A stretch of DNA of 64,000 nt from NCBI RefSeq assembly GCF_030253575.1, contig NC_080567.1, positions 33,323,501 through 33,387,500 on the forward strand, written 5' to 3'. Within the stretch, counting starts at the first letter, position 1, and every line of letters starts with the position of its first letter. The notes under the pieces are model-generated. The model was given only the letters and a program-made list of their open reading frames with translations, was not told the origin of the DNA and searched no databases. Source of the DNA: Rhododendron vialii. Taxonomy: Eukaryota > Streptophyta > Magnoliopsida > Ericales > Ericaceae. Shown piece after piece: positions 49,106 to 59,856 of the stretch. The position numbers and the translations under genes are program-made.

Positions 49106-50045
49106 TGCAGGATTTGGCTGCATTTACTGCATACATGTATGGATCAGAGGCTGGCTGGGAGATAGGCTCAGAATTTGCGAGTAGTAGTTCAAGTAGAGTA
49201 CCGTACACTCTTCGAGTGAGGCTCTATTGTTTCTACTACGGGGAGACAAATCGAAGTCATCTGAAATGGCAACAAGGCATGTGGAGGGGGTTCAGTCAGT
49301 ACAATAAGAAATTCAAAGCCAACATGGTCCCAATTGAGACCATTGGTTGTCGCACTGCATCATGAGGATCACTCTTGTTTTTGTCCAGATCCACTTTTGC
49401 TTGGTTCGAACTCGCGTTATTCTTAGTATTCTGATTCCTTGCCAGTATTTATGATAGAAGTGGATCATGGTGCCAAATTGTTTATTTTGTTTTGGCAAGT
49501 TGCATGTATTGAGTGGGTTTGTATAGTTGAACAAACTTTTGCTTATTTGAACGTTATGATCCATGGCAAGTAGGCCAATGGGTTTGAATGGATTATTGCT
49601 ACTGTTTTTGGATTGATTAATGAGACAATGGGAAGATAAAAACCACAGGTTCCATAAACCATTACCATAACCATATCCGGATATTACAAAGGCACCATAT
49701 TGCATCAAAATGGTGCCAATTAGTTCCAACAAAACAGGTCCTAAAACAACCAAGATAAACCTACCTAGTACTCTGCCCCATTTCACCTTTTCCTTCTTCC
49801 ACCTTCAGGCTTTTGCCCACTTTAGTTTTGCCGACCCAATTGCACCTGAAGGAATGATTTATTTTGGTCTGGTTTTAGAATCCGTGGATGATGATTCGTT
49901 ATATCATATGATCGCAAACCAATAATGCTACAGCCACACCCACTTTACACACTCAAATACGTACTCACACAAAAGTGTGTAAGCTCCGCACACACTGCAC
50001 ACATTAGTGTGTGTGAATGTGTATTTGGATGTATAAATGGGTGGT
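49106..50045. other. Non-coding spacer
   Basis: Open frames occur on both strands, up to 157 codons on the minus strand, but their composition is unlike protein and no family is recognised. Confidence 0.5.
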
Positions 50046-50053
50046 GTTGTATC

Positions 50054-50844
50054 CATAGTTTTAAATATCGGCCGATACGGTACGTATCGGCCGGTTCGTA
50101 CCGGAATTTTCGACTCCCGGTTCGGATATAAGCCGATATATCGGTGAGATTGAAATTCACAGGCGTATCGGCCGGTTCCCGATACGTATCGGTCTGTAAC
50201 CGATTTTTGGACCGGTACGGCCGGTACGTATCGGTTCTGGAAAAAAAAAAAAACAGAAAAAACCAAAAAACAGAGCTAAAAAAAAAAAAACAGAAAAAAT
50301 CAAAAAACAGAGCTCCTTCCACACATATGTATATATTTGCTTCTACGTCATTCATGTACGTATTGGTACCCCCACGTCATTCATTCTGGCATTGAAGTTG
50401 TATTAGCAAAATTATGTTTGACTTAAAAGCTATGAGCTTGAAACTAGTTGTGCCTAGCGATTATGTAATGTAAAACCTCTATGGTGTGTTTATTTTAACG
50501 TCTTCATCTTATTTTTGTTATTTATGTCAATTATATCGAAACTTATAATGTTGCATTTTTCTCATATTTGTAAAATCTTATTGACTTGCGAGTTTTGATA
50601 AATTATCGGATATTTCACATGAAGAGAATGGGCTATTACATGTCTTAAATTAATTAAAATGTGATAATTTAAGCCAATGTTTGGGGCAAAAGTATATTTT
50701 TCAAGTTTTATACATGTTGCTGATGATTTTTAAAAATTCACGACCGCGACACCCGATTCTCGCGACGTATCACCGATATGTCCCGATACCAATATACCAC
50801 GACCGATACCGCGACGGCGACCGATACCGCGATTTAAAACTATG
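50054..50844. mobile_element. Non-autonomous DNA transposon, hAT-like, exact 8-bp target duplication
   Basis: The ends are CATAGTTTTAAAT and ATTTAAAACTATG, perfect 13-bp inverted repeats. GTTGTATC flanks both sides exactly (50046-50053 and 50845-50852). Subterminal regions carry many copies of CGATA and TATCGG words, mostly inverted between the two ends. The middle holds A-rich tracts and AT-rich sequence. No transposase frame is seen. Confidence 0.88.
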
Positions 50845-51074
50845 GTTGTATCATTTTTGATAACCATATGGGTGGGTCATGGTCTACATTTGGTAAATGT
50901 GTATTAAAATCTTATTACACAAAAGAGGAAAAGTGAAAAATCTTCAATTGGGAGTAACCCTGTATGCCAAAGTAGAATAGGGGAGAAGAAAATTACTGTG
51001 ACGTTTTTTTTTCTCCTCTTCTTGGTAGTTTCTTTGGGTAGTTAAAGGAGTAGTTTAGAAAATTAAAAGTGTGA

Positions 51075-51260
51075 GCAGGCTTCAAAAGGCTCAAATTGGC
51101 TGGTGGTTTTTCTCCGGGCAAGAAAAAACCAAAGCTTTCTACCTCATCCAGCTCCGTTATGAGAGATTCGGCCACAGCCAATGATCCATCAGATAATCAA
51201 CAAGGAGCTTTTACACATCGAAATTCACATACAAGTACGTCTTCAAGAAATGAAAAATGA
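51075..51260 (+). other. Open frame with Lys-rich motif, possible exon remnant
   Basis: The frame reads FKRLKLAGGFSPGKKKPKLS, then a Ser-rich stretch, ending at TGA 51258-51260. Its basic, nuclear-signal-like character is more protein-like than its surroundings. There is no start codon in frame before residue ~32 and no family match that I recognise. Confidence 0.25.
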
Positions 51261-51494
51261 TAGTTTTGGTGATAAAGACTGGCGATAATAACAAGAAACG
51301 CCATAAAAAAAAATCCAAGCACCGACAAAGAAGATCGACCTGAATTAAATTAGGTAACATGGAATGGTGAAATCAATGGCCTAAATGTACTAATGTACAA
51401 GTCGATACTTGAAATGCGATGCCAGATTCACTTCGAAGAGAATTGACAGCTGTTCGTAACCGAAGACGTCGTGAGATAAAATATGCATACACAC

Positions 51495-52225
51495 ACATAT
51501 ACATAGAGAGAGAGAGAGAGAGAGAGATGAATCGGGACGACGACTGCTTACCTTTTTTTTGTGGTAAACAACTACTGTCTACCTTTGGGCGAGGAAGAAA
51601 GCATCCGACATAGAAATCGCGTCTTTAACATACGAGTTTGAGAATGTAGAAAAATGATGTCGCGATGTCGCACAGCTGGATATTTCGCGAAGGTTTATCA
51701 AAACGATGCCGGTCGGTATTCATAGAGACTTCGCAGCTCCAAACTGAGAAGTCCATTCAACGAAGTGGCACCTTATAATTGGTAAATTGTGAACTCATCT
51801 AGGGCTTATTCTGCAATCTAAATTTTCCAAGTTGTAGATCTTATCAATAGCATAAACCATTCCAAAGTTCATGTTAATCTATCAGTGATTGGTACATAAT
51901 CGGAGATGATTTATACGAATTTTTTTGTTTCAAAATAGAATTGGCCACACTTGATAAAAAAACAAGCTCGTAAGCTCCCATTATAGGAACTGCAATGCAA
52001 AATTAGTCAAATAGTGATCTCATTCCGGATTCATTTCTTGATCCAAGCTGATCAAGTTGTAGAGATTGTCAAGAAGATGAACCGTGCATAATATCATGTT
52101 AATCGAATGCCGATTGATACCTGATCGGAGGTGGTCGGTGTAAATTTATTTTTCGGAAAATAGAACTGGCTACACTGGATCGAACTACGGAAGGAATTCA
52201 CTCCGTTTTCATCACGCTCCGGTAC
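51495..52225 (+). repeat. Duplicated block, copy 2
   Basis: Diverged copy of 41930-42620 in the same orientation: GA run, AGAAATCGCGTCT, ATACGAGTTTGAGA, GACTTCGCAG, GAGAAGTCCATTC. The two ~190-bp modules follow and the same end, CTCCGTTTTCATCACGCTCC, closes it. It differs by indels and many substitutions. Confidence 0.75.
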
Positions 52226-52659
52226 CGGTACATACATGCTCAGAGAGAATTCGTCGAACACTTTTATATCGGGTGTTGTGTATAGCAAGTATTTATAACC
52301 TAGACTTCACGTCACACTCCGACTCCCATGAGCTGACCAGGTTGAAACCCGAGTAGTCAACAAAGCGCGGCCCAAATTGAATCAGGCTTTAGGAAGCCCA
52401 AGATAGTGTTATCTGAGATTGATTGCCGTCTGTTTGGATGTTAAGAATAAAGCAGAAGAAACTGAAAGAAAGTTTGAATTTCAACTATGTTCAGGGTTTC
52501 CACTTTGGGGAAGCTTTTATGAAAGAGTGATTTAAAATTTAAGCTAAGGTGGAGAATTGACGTTCTATTATCTTGCCACTACATTTTCTTAACAGGCAAA
52601 CAGAGTTGTTGAATTTTCCTAATGAAATGTTTTTTGTGTGACGGTAAGGCGATTCATAG

Positions 52660-54240
52660 TTTTTGGAGGATGAGATTACAAAGATTTTTGCCAGGAAAGT
52701 GGCTGACCATTATAGTGCATGGACGAATCAAACTCGAGAAGAGCGAGAAGCTAGTCCTATTATTCATTTGAAGAAACTTAACAACTGGGTACTGCATACT
52801 ATCTTGTGGTACACATTTTTCTCTTTGAAACCAATGGTAGATTGATTTATTATCTATTAAGGCTGTTCTATTTTCTGTTTCGGTAAACATATTAAAAGTG
52901 TCCTAATTCAACTGTATGCACACCGCGGAGACGAAGTTCTTGATCTTGCTCGTGGCAAGGTACCACAAGTCCCTTGCATTGTAGAAATCCTTGTTGATAT
53001 TTAGCTACCTAGGTATTTTGTGCACGTACTGTGGATAGTGAAGCTTGTTATGGTATTAAATTTAACCAAGCTGGACCTGTGTGCATTTCTTTGGGGTCCA
53101 GCGTGGGGTGGAAAATACGAAATCTTTCCTTGGCCATGAATTACTTGCTACTTTTTCGTGTCTTCTCTCAGTGAGTTTTTAGCTGGCCGATTACTAGTAA
53201 AAAGAAAAAAAGCATATAGATGGACTTGTAATAACACCATCATCTTCGAAAAGTTCACATTTGTGTTCAGGTAGATCCCACAAATAGAATTAGTTTTGAT
53301 AACTTGTTTGCAGGAATACATTTTCTGTCGTCTTTTTTTTTGGGAAGTATTGAATGAGGTTTTGAACCAATCGTTTAGATCAATTTTGCTCACAAATGAA
53401 AAATCATGTTCAACAATTGTGGATAGATAGAAGATTGCCGTACACGCTACAATGGTGATGCAGAATATCATCAATGTCGTAAAAAGTTCACATTCCCTGC
53501 GCGTCTTATGTGTGGAGATTGTTTTGAGGTAACTTTGTGCTACTTCGTGGGATGAATGGCCCAACTGAGTGTTTGGGATATTGATTAACAAAATTTTAAG
53601 GTTGAACTCTGGAAGTTACTTGGCTGGTGAGCTTTACCTCCAAAATTAGTGGCCCTATGAGCTGCTTTGCTTTATGGTGCTGAACCAACACCTTAGTAAT
53701 ATGAAGGCCGGATTCCTCTTGGCGAAAGAGGAAGAGGCAATAATACAATCTCATTTATGATATTTTTTTTCTGGTTATCATATCTGTCTGGACAATGTTT
53801 TGGAAGAAGATGCCCCCCTTTGATATATGTAGATATGTAGTTGCCAGGTGAGCTATTCGTTTGTTGTTATGTACGATAAATTGATTTTTTTTTTTTAAAT
53901 TTTAAAATCTTCTATTGTTTGTTTCTTTTTGGGTTATACATTTGCTTTTACTTTAGGAATAATTCCAGGAAATGATCTCTCTGCAAACAATTTGACAAAT
54001 CAGATTCCTTGTTTGCTTGTGATTGGAAATTAATGCCATATCTCTAGTCAATTATGCAAGTTCTGCATTTTGTCTTCTTAGTTTTTGAGTTTAATGGATT
54101 ATCGATGGTTAATTGGCCTCCAGTAGATTTTATGGAAAATTGGAATTTTGTAGTTTGCCATGCATTACTCCTGGTCTACTGAGGCACGTGCACCATTGTA
54201 TCAGCATTGCTTCGTCCAGGAGGCATTTTTATAGGAACTA
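52660..54240 (+). pseudogene. mRNA cap guanine-N7 methyltransferase, decayed intron-containing copy
   Basis: Exon-like pieces in order: 52660-52788 (FLEDEITKIFARKVADHYSA, then TNQTREEREASPIIHLKKLN), 52891-52959 (IKSVLIQLYAHRGDEVLDLA, then RGK), 53428-53528 (IEDCRTRYNGDAEYHQCRKK, then FTFPARLMCGDCFE), 53601-53625 (VELWKLL) and 54154-54239 (FAMHYSWSTEARA; after a frameshift, SALLRPGGIFIGT). These follow the plant cap methyltransferase family (At3g20650 type), which methylates the 5' guanosine cap of nuclear mRNA. Defects: the expected exon between RGK and IEDC (SAM-binding continuation) is absent, one acceptor reads CAT instead of AG, the last piece is frameshifted, and both protein ends are missing. 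Introns remain, so it arose by DNA duplication, not retrocopying. Confidence 0.82.
53956..54012 (+). other. Possible leucine-rich-repeat scrap
   Basis: One frame reads GIIPGNDLSANNLTNQIP, close to the plant receptor-type LRR pattern (DLSxNxLxxxIP). It is a single repeat inside a presumed intron of the broken methyltransferase gene, so it may be chance or a small transposed fragment. Confidence 0.25.
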
Positions 54241-54387
54241 AGAGAAGGTGTTTTTTTGTTCTGGTTTTCTCTTTTTCCTTCCAGTATTTACTGCAATGAA
54301 AAAGAGTCTAAATCTTTGAGCGGTATATATGGTGAATTGTTGGCAGTTGCTCTCTGCAGCTAGTCTTAATGTAGTCACTCTTTTTTG

Positions 54388-54440
54388 GCTCTAAGGCCTT
54401 TCAATTAGCACCCTAAGAGAGCCCTGAAAGGCCTTAGAGC
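54388..54440. repeat. Perfect 16-bp hairpin
   Basis: GCTCTAAGGCCTTTCA at 54388-54403 is exactly complementary to TGAAAGGCCTTAGAGC at 54425-54440, with a 21-base loop. The T6 before and A6 after extend the pairing. It may be a small foldback element. Confidence 0.75.
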
Positions 54441-54999
54441 AAAAAATTCATTACGACCATCTAGGATAAAATGATAAAAAAAATAAGATCTTTGCACTGG
54501 TTCAACCGGATTGAAAATTGGAGTACTTAATTTTTTAATCATATTTTTCTGTAAGTTTCACTAACGGTGTTAACGATTTTACCAATTTGGAACGTAAAAC
54601 AAACTATAGGGACGACTACGAAAATTTGCCCAAAAATGTTTATAGGTTAGAAGAAATGATAATTTCACCCTCAACCGGTTGAAAACAAATCATTTTTGGA
54701 AAATTCTTGTATCACCCTCAATTTTAAATCAGATCAAAGCTTATTTTATAAGTATCAATAAAGAGGCTATTGAAAGTAGTAAACTAATAGGATACAGGCT
54801 TGAGTTGGTATGGGTATGCAGGTTTGGATAAGGTCCAACTACTAATAGCAAATGATCTCCCTTGTTTTTGTGTTGTTTGGTATAAAATGCGCAACTTCCC
54901 AAAAAAAAAAAAAAACTCTTCACATATCCTTTATAGATTTCCCCAAGTCAATCACTTGGGATGTCCATTTTTGAGCAGGAGGCCCCTTTCCACGATCAA

Positions 55000-55170
55000 G
55001 ATTCACATGGGAACCAAACCACACCGCTCTTGCCCACAAACAATCAAAAAGCAAATGTTCAATCGATTCTGAAGCTCCATTACAAACTAGGCACAAAGTC
55101 GACCGCCCACAACCTCATCTAGAAGATTTTCTGTTGTTGCCAGGATTTTTTTACATGCCTTCGATCATAA
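55000..55170 (-). pseudogene. LINE-type reverse-transcriptase zinc-binding remnant in R1
   Basis: On the minus strand, with frame changes, the sequence follows ENL, a Cys-rich part, ASES(I)EHLLFDC and WARAVWF, the signature of the zf-RVT domain at the C-terminus of plant non-LTR reverse transcriptases. It has stop codons and frameshifts. The better-preserved copy is in R3. Confidence 0.5.
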
Positions 55171-55989
55171 CTTCTCAATTAGTGACATGCAATAAAAAAG
55201 CAAATGAAATAATGGATGTTGAATATTTCCTGAATCCTATAGCACATGAATTGCATGCATGTAGTCCATCAATTTCCACATTTGGGTTGTGGATTCCACT
55301 ATCTCATTCTAAAAAATGAATAGGAATCGAGTAAAGAAGAAATGAACAACAATAGAGGTAACAATGAGTTGTTCAAATGCTTTTTCTAGTTATGATTTAT
55401 AGCTTTTAATTTACGTATGTCATTTTTGCTAACCTCAACTCACTAGATAGTGGATAATCTAGACTTAATAACAAAAAAATTAGATGTATTATGTGTGTGT
55501 AGCTTGTGGGATTGTTTCTTGAGATGAAAGAACAAGAAGTTAGATATGTTTCATAACTATTGAGATATTTTAGGATGTTTTGAGATCATTACAGTTGGCC
55601 ACCGCTATCGCAGAGTGGAAGTGTGGGGGTGAGGTGATGGTGGTGTTGGTGGTCAAGTGATCATGGTGGTGGAAGGATTGTGCTACGGCAACATTGTTGG
55701 TGGCGGAGGGGTGGTAGTGCTCCCATTATCTTTTCAGTGGTTCTTTTTCTACCAATATTTCATAACCTAAAACTTCATTATTTTTATGCCTGGAATCTAC
55801 TATCTTTTAGTACTTTAAAAACCCTCTTTTTCGATATACAACAGGTCTTTATCCATTTTAAAATGAAGGTGATGCCAGCGTTAATTACAGGAACGATTTA
55901 CTTTTCGACTCACTAAGGGTAAAATAGTCATATCATTTGGCATACAAACAATGTTGGATCCGAATACTTGGGTTAAAAGTTAGACTCAA

Positions 55990-56236
55990 CAAGCTTTCTA
56001 ACGGTTCAAACTTTGCGAAATTCGGAGTTCGGAAGTGTTCGGGAGAAGCCCACAAAATTTGACAAATTTCTGATCTTCAAAGCGCCTGAGGCGCATCTTA
56101 TTGCGCCCGGGGCGCACGAAATGGTGCCTAGGCGCAGCTCCCTCAAACTCCATAATTTGTCGAATTTTCCAGTCTTGCTCCGGACACTCTCGAACTCCAA
56201 TTTTTGCAAGGTTTGAACTGTTAGAAAGTTTGTTAA
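55990..56236. repeat. Long near-palindrome (247 bp) in R1
   Basis: CTTTCTAACGGTTCAAACTT at the left pairs with AGGTTTGAACTGTTAGAAAG at the right. The arms stay complementary to a GC-rich centre, GCGCCCGGGGCGC near 56102. Because the arms mirror each other, both strands have a 67-codon open frame of similar composition. These frames are a by-product of the palindrome and not genes. Confidence 0.85.
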
Positions 56237-56696
56237 GTTATTTTCTAATCCAAGTAGTTATTGATCCAATGTTATTTGTACCGAAAAAGATGTGACTATT
56301 TTACGTTCAGTGAGTAAAAAAATAAATCATTCTGTAAAACGTTTGTATCTCCTTTATTTTAAATAAGACCAAAACCTATTTTATATCGATAAAGAGGGTA
56401 TTCGACGTATTAAAAGATGGTTGTATAGAAGCATAAAAATATTAGATTTAAGTTTATAAAAAATTGGTCGAAAGTAGACTAATTCAGAGATTGTCGAAGC
56501 CACCGAGCCTAAAACAAATTTTCACGCCTCTCAACTCATTCTAAGTTGGATTCGATACTTCCATTCCAGTTCTAGGATACTCTTTTATTTCTTAAGAGTT
56601 CTAGAGAATTCATAAGGCTTTCCACAATTCATCGAAGCACATAAAAACTGATTAATCATCGGGATAATCCTAAGAAGTACGCTTGACAGGGCTTGT

Positions 56697-58643
56697 TGTG
56701 GGCAGCATGCCCTTTGGAATTTCCGGATTCCAAAAATGCAAGGGCCCAAAATCGAGGGAGCGCTTTAGCTGGACATCAAGCGCTTGCAAAATACAGAGTC
56801 GCCACTTGGGTTTTGAAGGTCCGACACCTAATGAACCGTATTTCGAAGCACTTGCTGCACTAATTTGATTTGAAAAAGTTAAGGCACCAGTCCGTTATAA
56901 CCATATCTGGGTTCGGGAGCCAGGTTATGAGAGGGGAAGGGTTTTAAGGCACCCTTCTCGCCCAATCCGGAGATTGGTCTCTACTTAAGTATTTTGTGAA
57001 AAAATTTGCGATTCTTCTTTTATTAATCAATTTTTACCCAATTAGGGCGGGGGGAACAGTTTAATGGGGATTAAAGCTGTAACATATTTGCAGGATGTGA
57101 TTAAAGACAATATAAATGGATGGCATGCTTGAAAGATAAACGAGATAAAACCCAACACCATTATCGGGCATCAAAACAGCGCGTTGGCATGAATTAGGCA
57201 CAAGCAGCAGTCAACTTGCATGCATGGCTCTGCCTGCGTGCAAGTAAACTATCGCGTGACTAACTCACACCATCGCGCGATGGTTATATCCCTCCAATCA
57301 GTTTGAATTTCATTTCCTTCTGGGCTCTGGAAGGACCAGTGCACACCTAGGATTCAAACCAAGCAGATTATATATACTGAAAGGAAATAATTATTACAAA
57401 CAGAATAGGTAGGAGATAAGAACAAACCCCTAAACAGTGGGGGCATTAAACAATGGTCATGGACCAAGCTGCCCATGCAAGGGCAACTTCTGGAAACAGA
57501 CTGACCATCGCGCGATGGAGTCACTTCATCGCGCGAGTGTCACGGCTGGACTTCCAGGAATTGCTTTGCATGTCTGAGCTCTGAGACATGTTCAAGAGCA
57601 ACCCAGGGGCATTCCAAAGTTAAATTGCTAAGAGCAAGGAGTTAAACTACAAATTTTAGCATGCAAGACAGTGGGTCTGGTTTTAAACATGCTTCACATT
57701 TATCCAAAGCACTATAAAACAGAAAATAACTAGCATCCCATCCCCACGAGGACTGTCACGTGCTGACTCAAAGCGTCGCGCGATGCAGTGAGTCCATCGC
57801 GCGTGGGTTTGCTTGTTACATGGCTCTTGTAACCCTGCTGACTTTAGAACCAGGACTGATATTGATTATCAGCCTTGGCTCTGCCAGCCCCCCTCAGGGA
57901 TCAAAACAGTAAACAATAAAGGAGTTATACATTTGCCTGTGTGTTACGGAAATGGATCAAACTAGGTGGTGTGGCTTGGAAGACGAGTGTACGGGAATGA
58001 CTTGAGTAAGAAAGTAGGAGGAGTGTTTGAAAGTAGTATTGTCTTTCTTTCTTGATTTTTTTGTAACCCTTTACAAGATGAACAATGGGGGGTATTTATA
58101 GGACAAGAGAGGGTATGAGGTGGGTGAAGGACTTGGCCTAGTGACCAGCCAACAAGGCTGGCCAGCCCTCCTTGGTGGAGGAAGTGGCCAACAAGGTGAG
58201 GGGAGTGGTTGTGAGGGTGGTGCAACCCATGCACCTGCAAACGTTGTTCAGCCCACGAAAATGGGGTTCCCAGGTTAGTAGCCCCTTGATCATCACAAAA
58301 TCCAGCTGCAAACTGGTGAAAACGACAGGTGTTGACCATCGCGCGAGGGACTGGGTCCATCGTGCGATGGTTTTACCCACCCACGCGATGGTCAACAGTC
58401 AAAGTTTGACTTTGACCAACACCTGGCAAGTAGAGCATCACGCGATATACTCAATGGGTCGCGCGATGGGCAACCCCTGTGGTCGGGGTTTTGACTTAGA
58501 ATTTTAGGGTTCAAGATGGATTTTGCCTACTCCAAGCTCAAGCCACTCCACACTCAATACTGTTTTGACCTGATTCATCATCGGGGAAACAAGAAACCGA
58601 AAAAGAAAGTAAATCAATTGGGAAACCAGATTGGGGTGTCTAC
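56697..58643. mobile_element. ~1.95-kb insertion in R1, possibly a solo LTR
   Basis: Alignment of R1 with R2 shows this block is extra. It is bounded by GCTTGT on the left (56691-56696) and right (58644-58649), a likely 5-6 bp target duplication. It starts TGTGGGCAGC and ends GGGGTGTCTAC. Its first 300 bases carry GAGTCGCCACTTGGG and GTTCGGGAGCCAGGTTATGA followed by a GGCACCC stretch, words I associate with Tat/Ogre-type Gypsy elements in plants. No gag-pol frame is present. Start, end and duplication size fit a solo LTR with a mutated 3' end. It holds the palindromic sites described separately. Confidence 0.65.
57250..58470. other. Array of CATCGCGCGATG-like palindromes with 21-bp spacing
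   Basis: Eleven sites related to the perfect 12-bp palindrome CATCGCGCGATG start at 57250, 57271, 57506, 57527, 57774, 57795, 58337, 58358, 58379, 58436 and 58457. They form five clusters, and neighbours inside each cluster are always 21 bp apart, two turns of the helix. The 8-9-base linkers share an ACTC/GAGT flavour (GAGTCACTT, CAGTGAGTC, GACTGGGTC). No other part of the window has such sites. They look like paired protein-binding sites or relics of a 21-bp repeat. Confidence 0.85.
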
Positions 58644-58980
58644 GCTTGTACATTTAAAACCCCAAATTTTGGTGTCCATACCACCACTGTTTCGCGGGCG
58701 TGAATCTTGAGAAAATGTTTTTGGAGTTCTATAAATAATGGAGGACCATCCACATTGGTTTTAATGCATTTTAAGTTCTCTATTCTCTATCTCCTTTATT
58801 TTATACGGGCAATTCAATTCATACTTGGCATCCATGTTTTCCACCGATTGTGTAACATAGAGACAAACTGCAGGATTTTGAGTTGTTTCTTGCAATTGTA
58901 TTCAGCCATCAGGACTTATACGAAAGGAAGCAATTATGGATGTGGGACAGATGTCGTTGTTAGCTCTCATCCATCTCACA

Positions 58981-59455
58981 GACTATTTCTCCCTACTATA
59001 CCTGTCTACGTAGTGTCTTTGATTATTTGAGTTCATGATTTTAGTGTTTCTTACCATTTCTGATTGTTATTGTTTTATGATTATGATGGAATAAATCCCC
59101 AACAATCTAAAGCCATTCGATTCCTTTATTAAGAAGAGTCTCTGATACATATAACAAAAATGGAGAAATGGTTCTAAACGTATTCTGTGGCCTTGATGAA
59201 GTTCCAGTAGTATTACTTTGTTATGTATCTTGATATTTTGCATTATTAGGTTTAACAAATGGCAAAAAAAAGGAGAAGAAAAAACATCCTCATTGAATTG
59301 AAATTCTCGAAAAGGAGGACATGAATCGAAAACAACTAAGCCTAGACTAGCATTAAAGTTTGCTTTTGAGAGAGAGCGTATCCATTAGTTTCCTTTTTTT
59401 TTTTTTTAAATCCACCGATCATGCCTTCAAGTCTACAAAAAAGAGCTATCAAAGC
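58981..59455. other. Non-coding spacer between R1 and the retroelement scraps
   Basis: No gene or clear repeat is seen. A T-run near 59393-59408 borders the RNase H-like fragment. Confidence 0.5.
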
Positions 59456-59856
59456 TTAAAAAAGACAAAGCTGAACAAGGAGGATTAGCCTAGCCCACCA
59501 GTCAAGAGGAATCTTGCTCGTCTTTGCCAAGGAGGCCACCTCCTGTGCCACCCGATTCACCGATCTTCTAACCAAGTCGAAAGAAATCCCCTGCTCTTGA
59601 GCCAAATCTCTGATATCCATAATTATAGCTGGCTACATCCCATGGTGGAACTGATTCATAAACGCTAAGCATAATCGCCTGCTTGTTATTTGATTCTATC
59701 ACCTCTTGGTTGATCCCCATTGCTTTAACAAGTAAACACGCTTGCCTGATTGCCAAAGCCTCACCCTTGAAAAACTTGAGGCAAACTTCACCTGCTTGGT
59801 TAATCCATTCACTAGCTTCCCCTCATGGTTCCTCACCAGTTGAAGTAATTTGGGTT
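59456..59856 (-). pseudogene. RNase H-like (RVT_3 type) domain, frameshifted
   Basis: On the minus strand the pieces read LVRNHEGKLVNGLTKQVKFA, then GEALAIRQACLLVKAMGINQ, EVIESNNKQAIMLSVYESVP, PAIIMDIRDLAQEQGISFDL and VRRSVNRVAQEVASLAKTSK, ending LVQLCLF and a stop. This is the usual order of plant RNase H-like domains at the end of non-LTR elements: the ALAIRxA helix, an xVxESN strand, and VRRSxNRVAxExA. At least two frameshifts (near 59785 and 59635) break it. Confidence 0.75.

Larger units (their letters stand above)
54854..58980. mobile_element. Direct repeat unit, copy R1 (interrupted)
   Basis: Collinear with 61100-63280 (copy R2). Shared markers include GGTATAAAATGCGCAACTTC with an A-run, ATCACTTGGGATGTCCA, AAAAAGCAAATGTTCAATCG, GGTGATGCCAGC, the near-palindrome, and GCGGGCGTGA. 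An unrelated block, 56697-58643, interrupts it. Without that block it is about 2.2 kb. Identity is high by eye (about 90%). Confidence 0.85.

Noticed and set aside
49313..49786. 157-codon minus-strand frame
   Set aside because: There is no recognisable domain, composition is unlike protein, and there is no splice or neighbour support.
53148..53591. 147-codon minus-strand frame
   Set aside because: It overlaps the plus-strand cap methyltransferase remnant, which explains the coding-like signal.
56006..56216. 67-codon frames on both strands, repeated in R2
   Set aside because: They mirror each other because the DNA is a palindrome. Lack of any domain and presence only in the repeat argue against genes.
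57962..58395. 132- and 85-codon minus-strand frames inside the insertion
   Set aside because: They are His/Pro-rich with no family. They lie in an LTR-like block, and the palindromic sites cross them without regard to frame.
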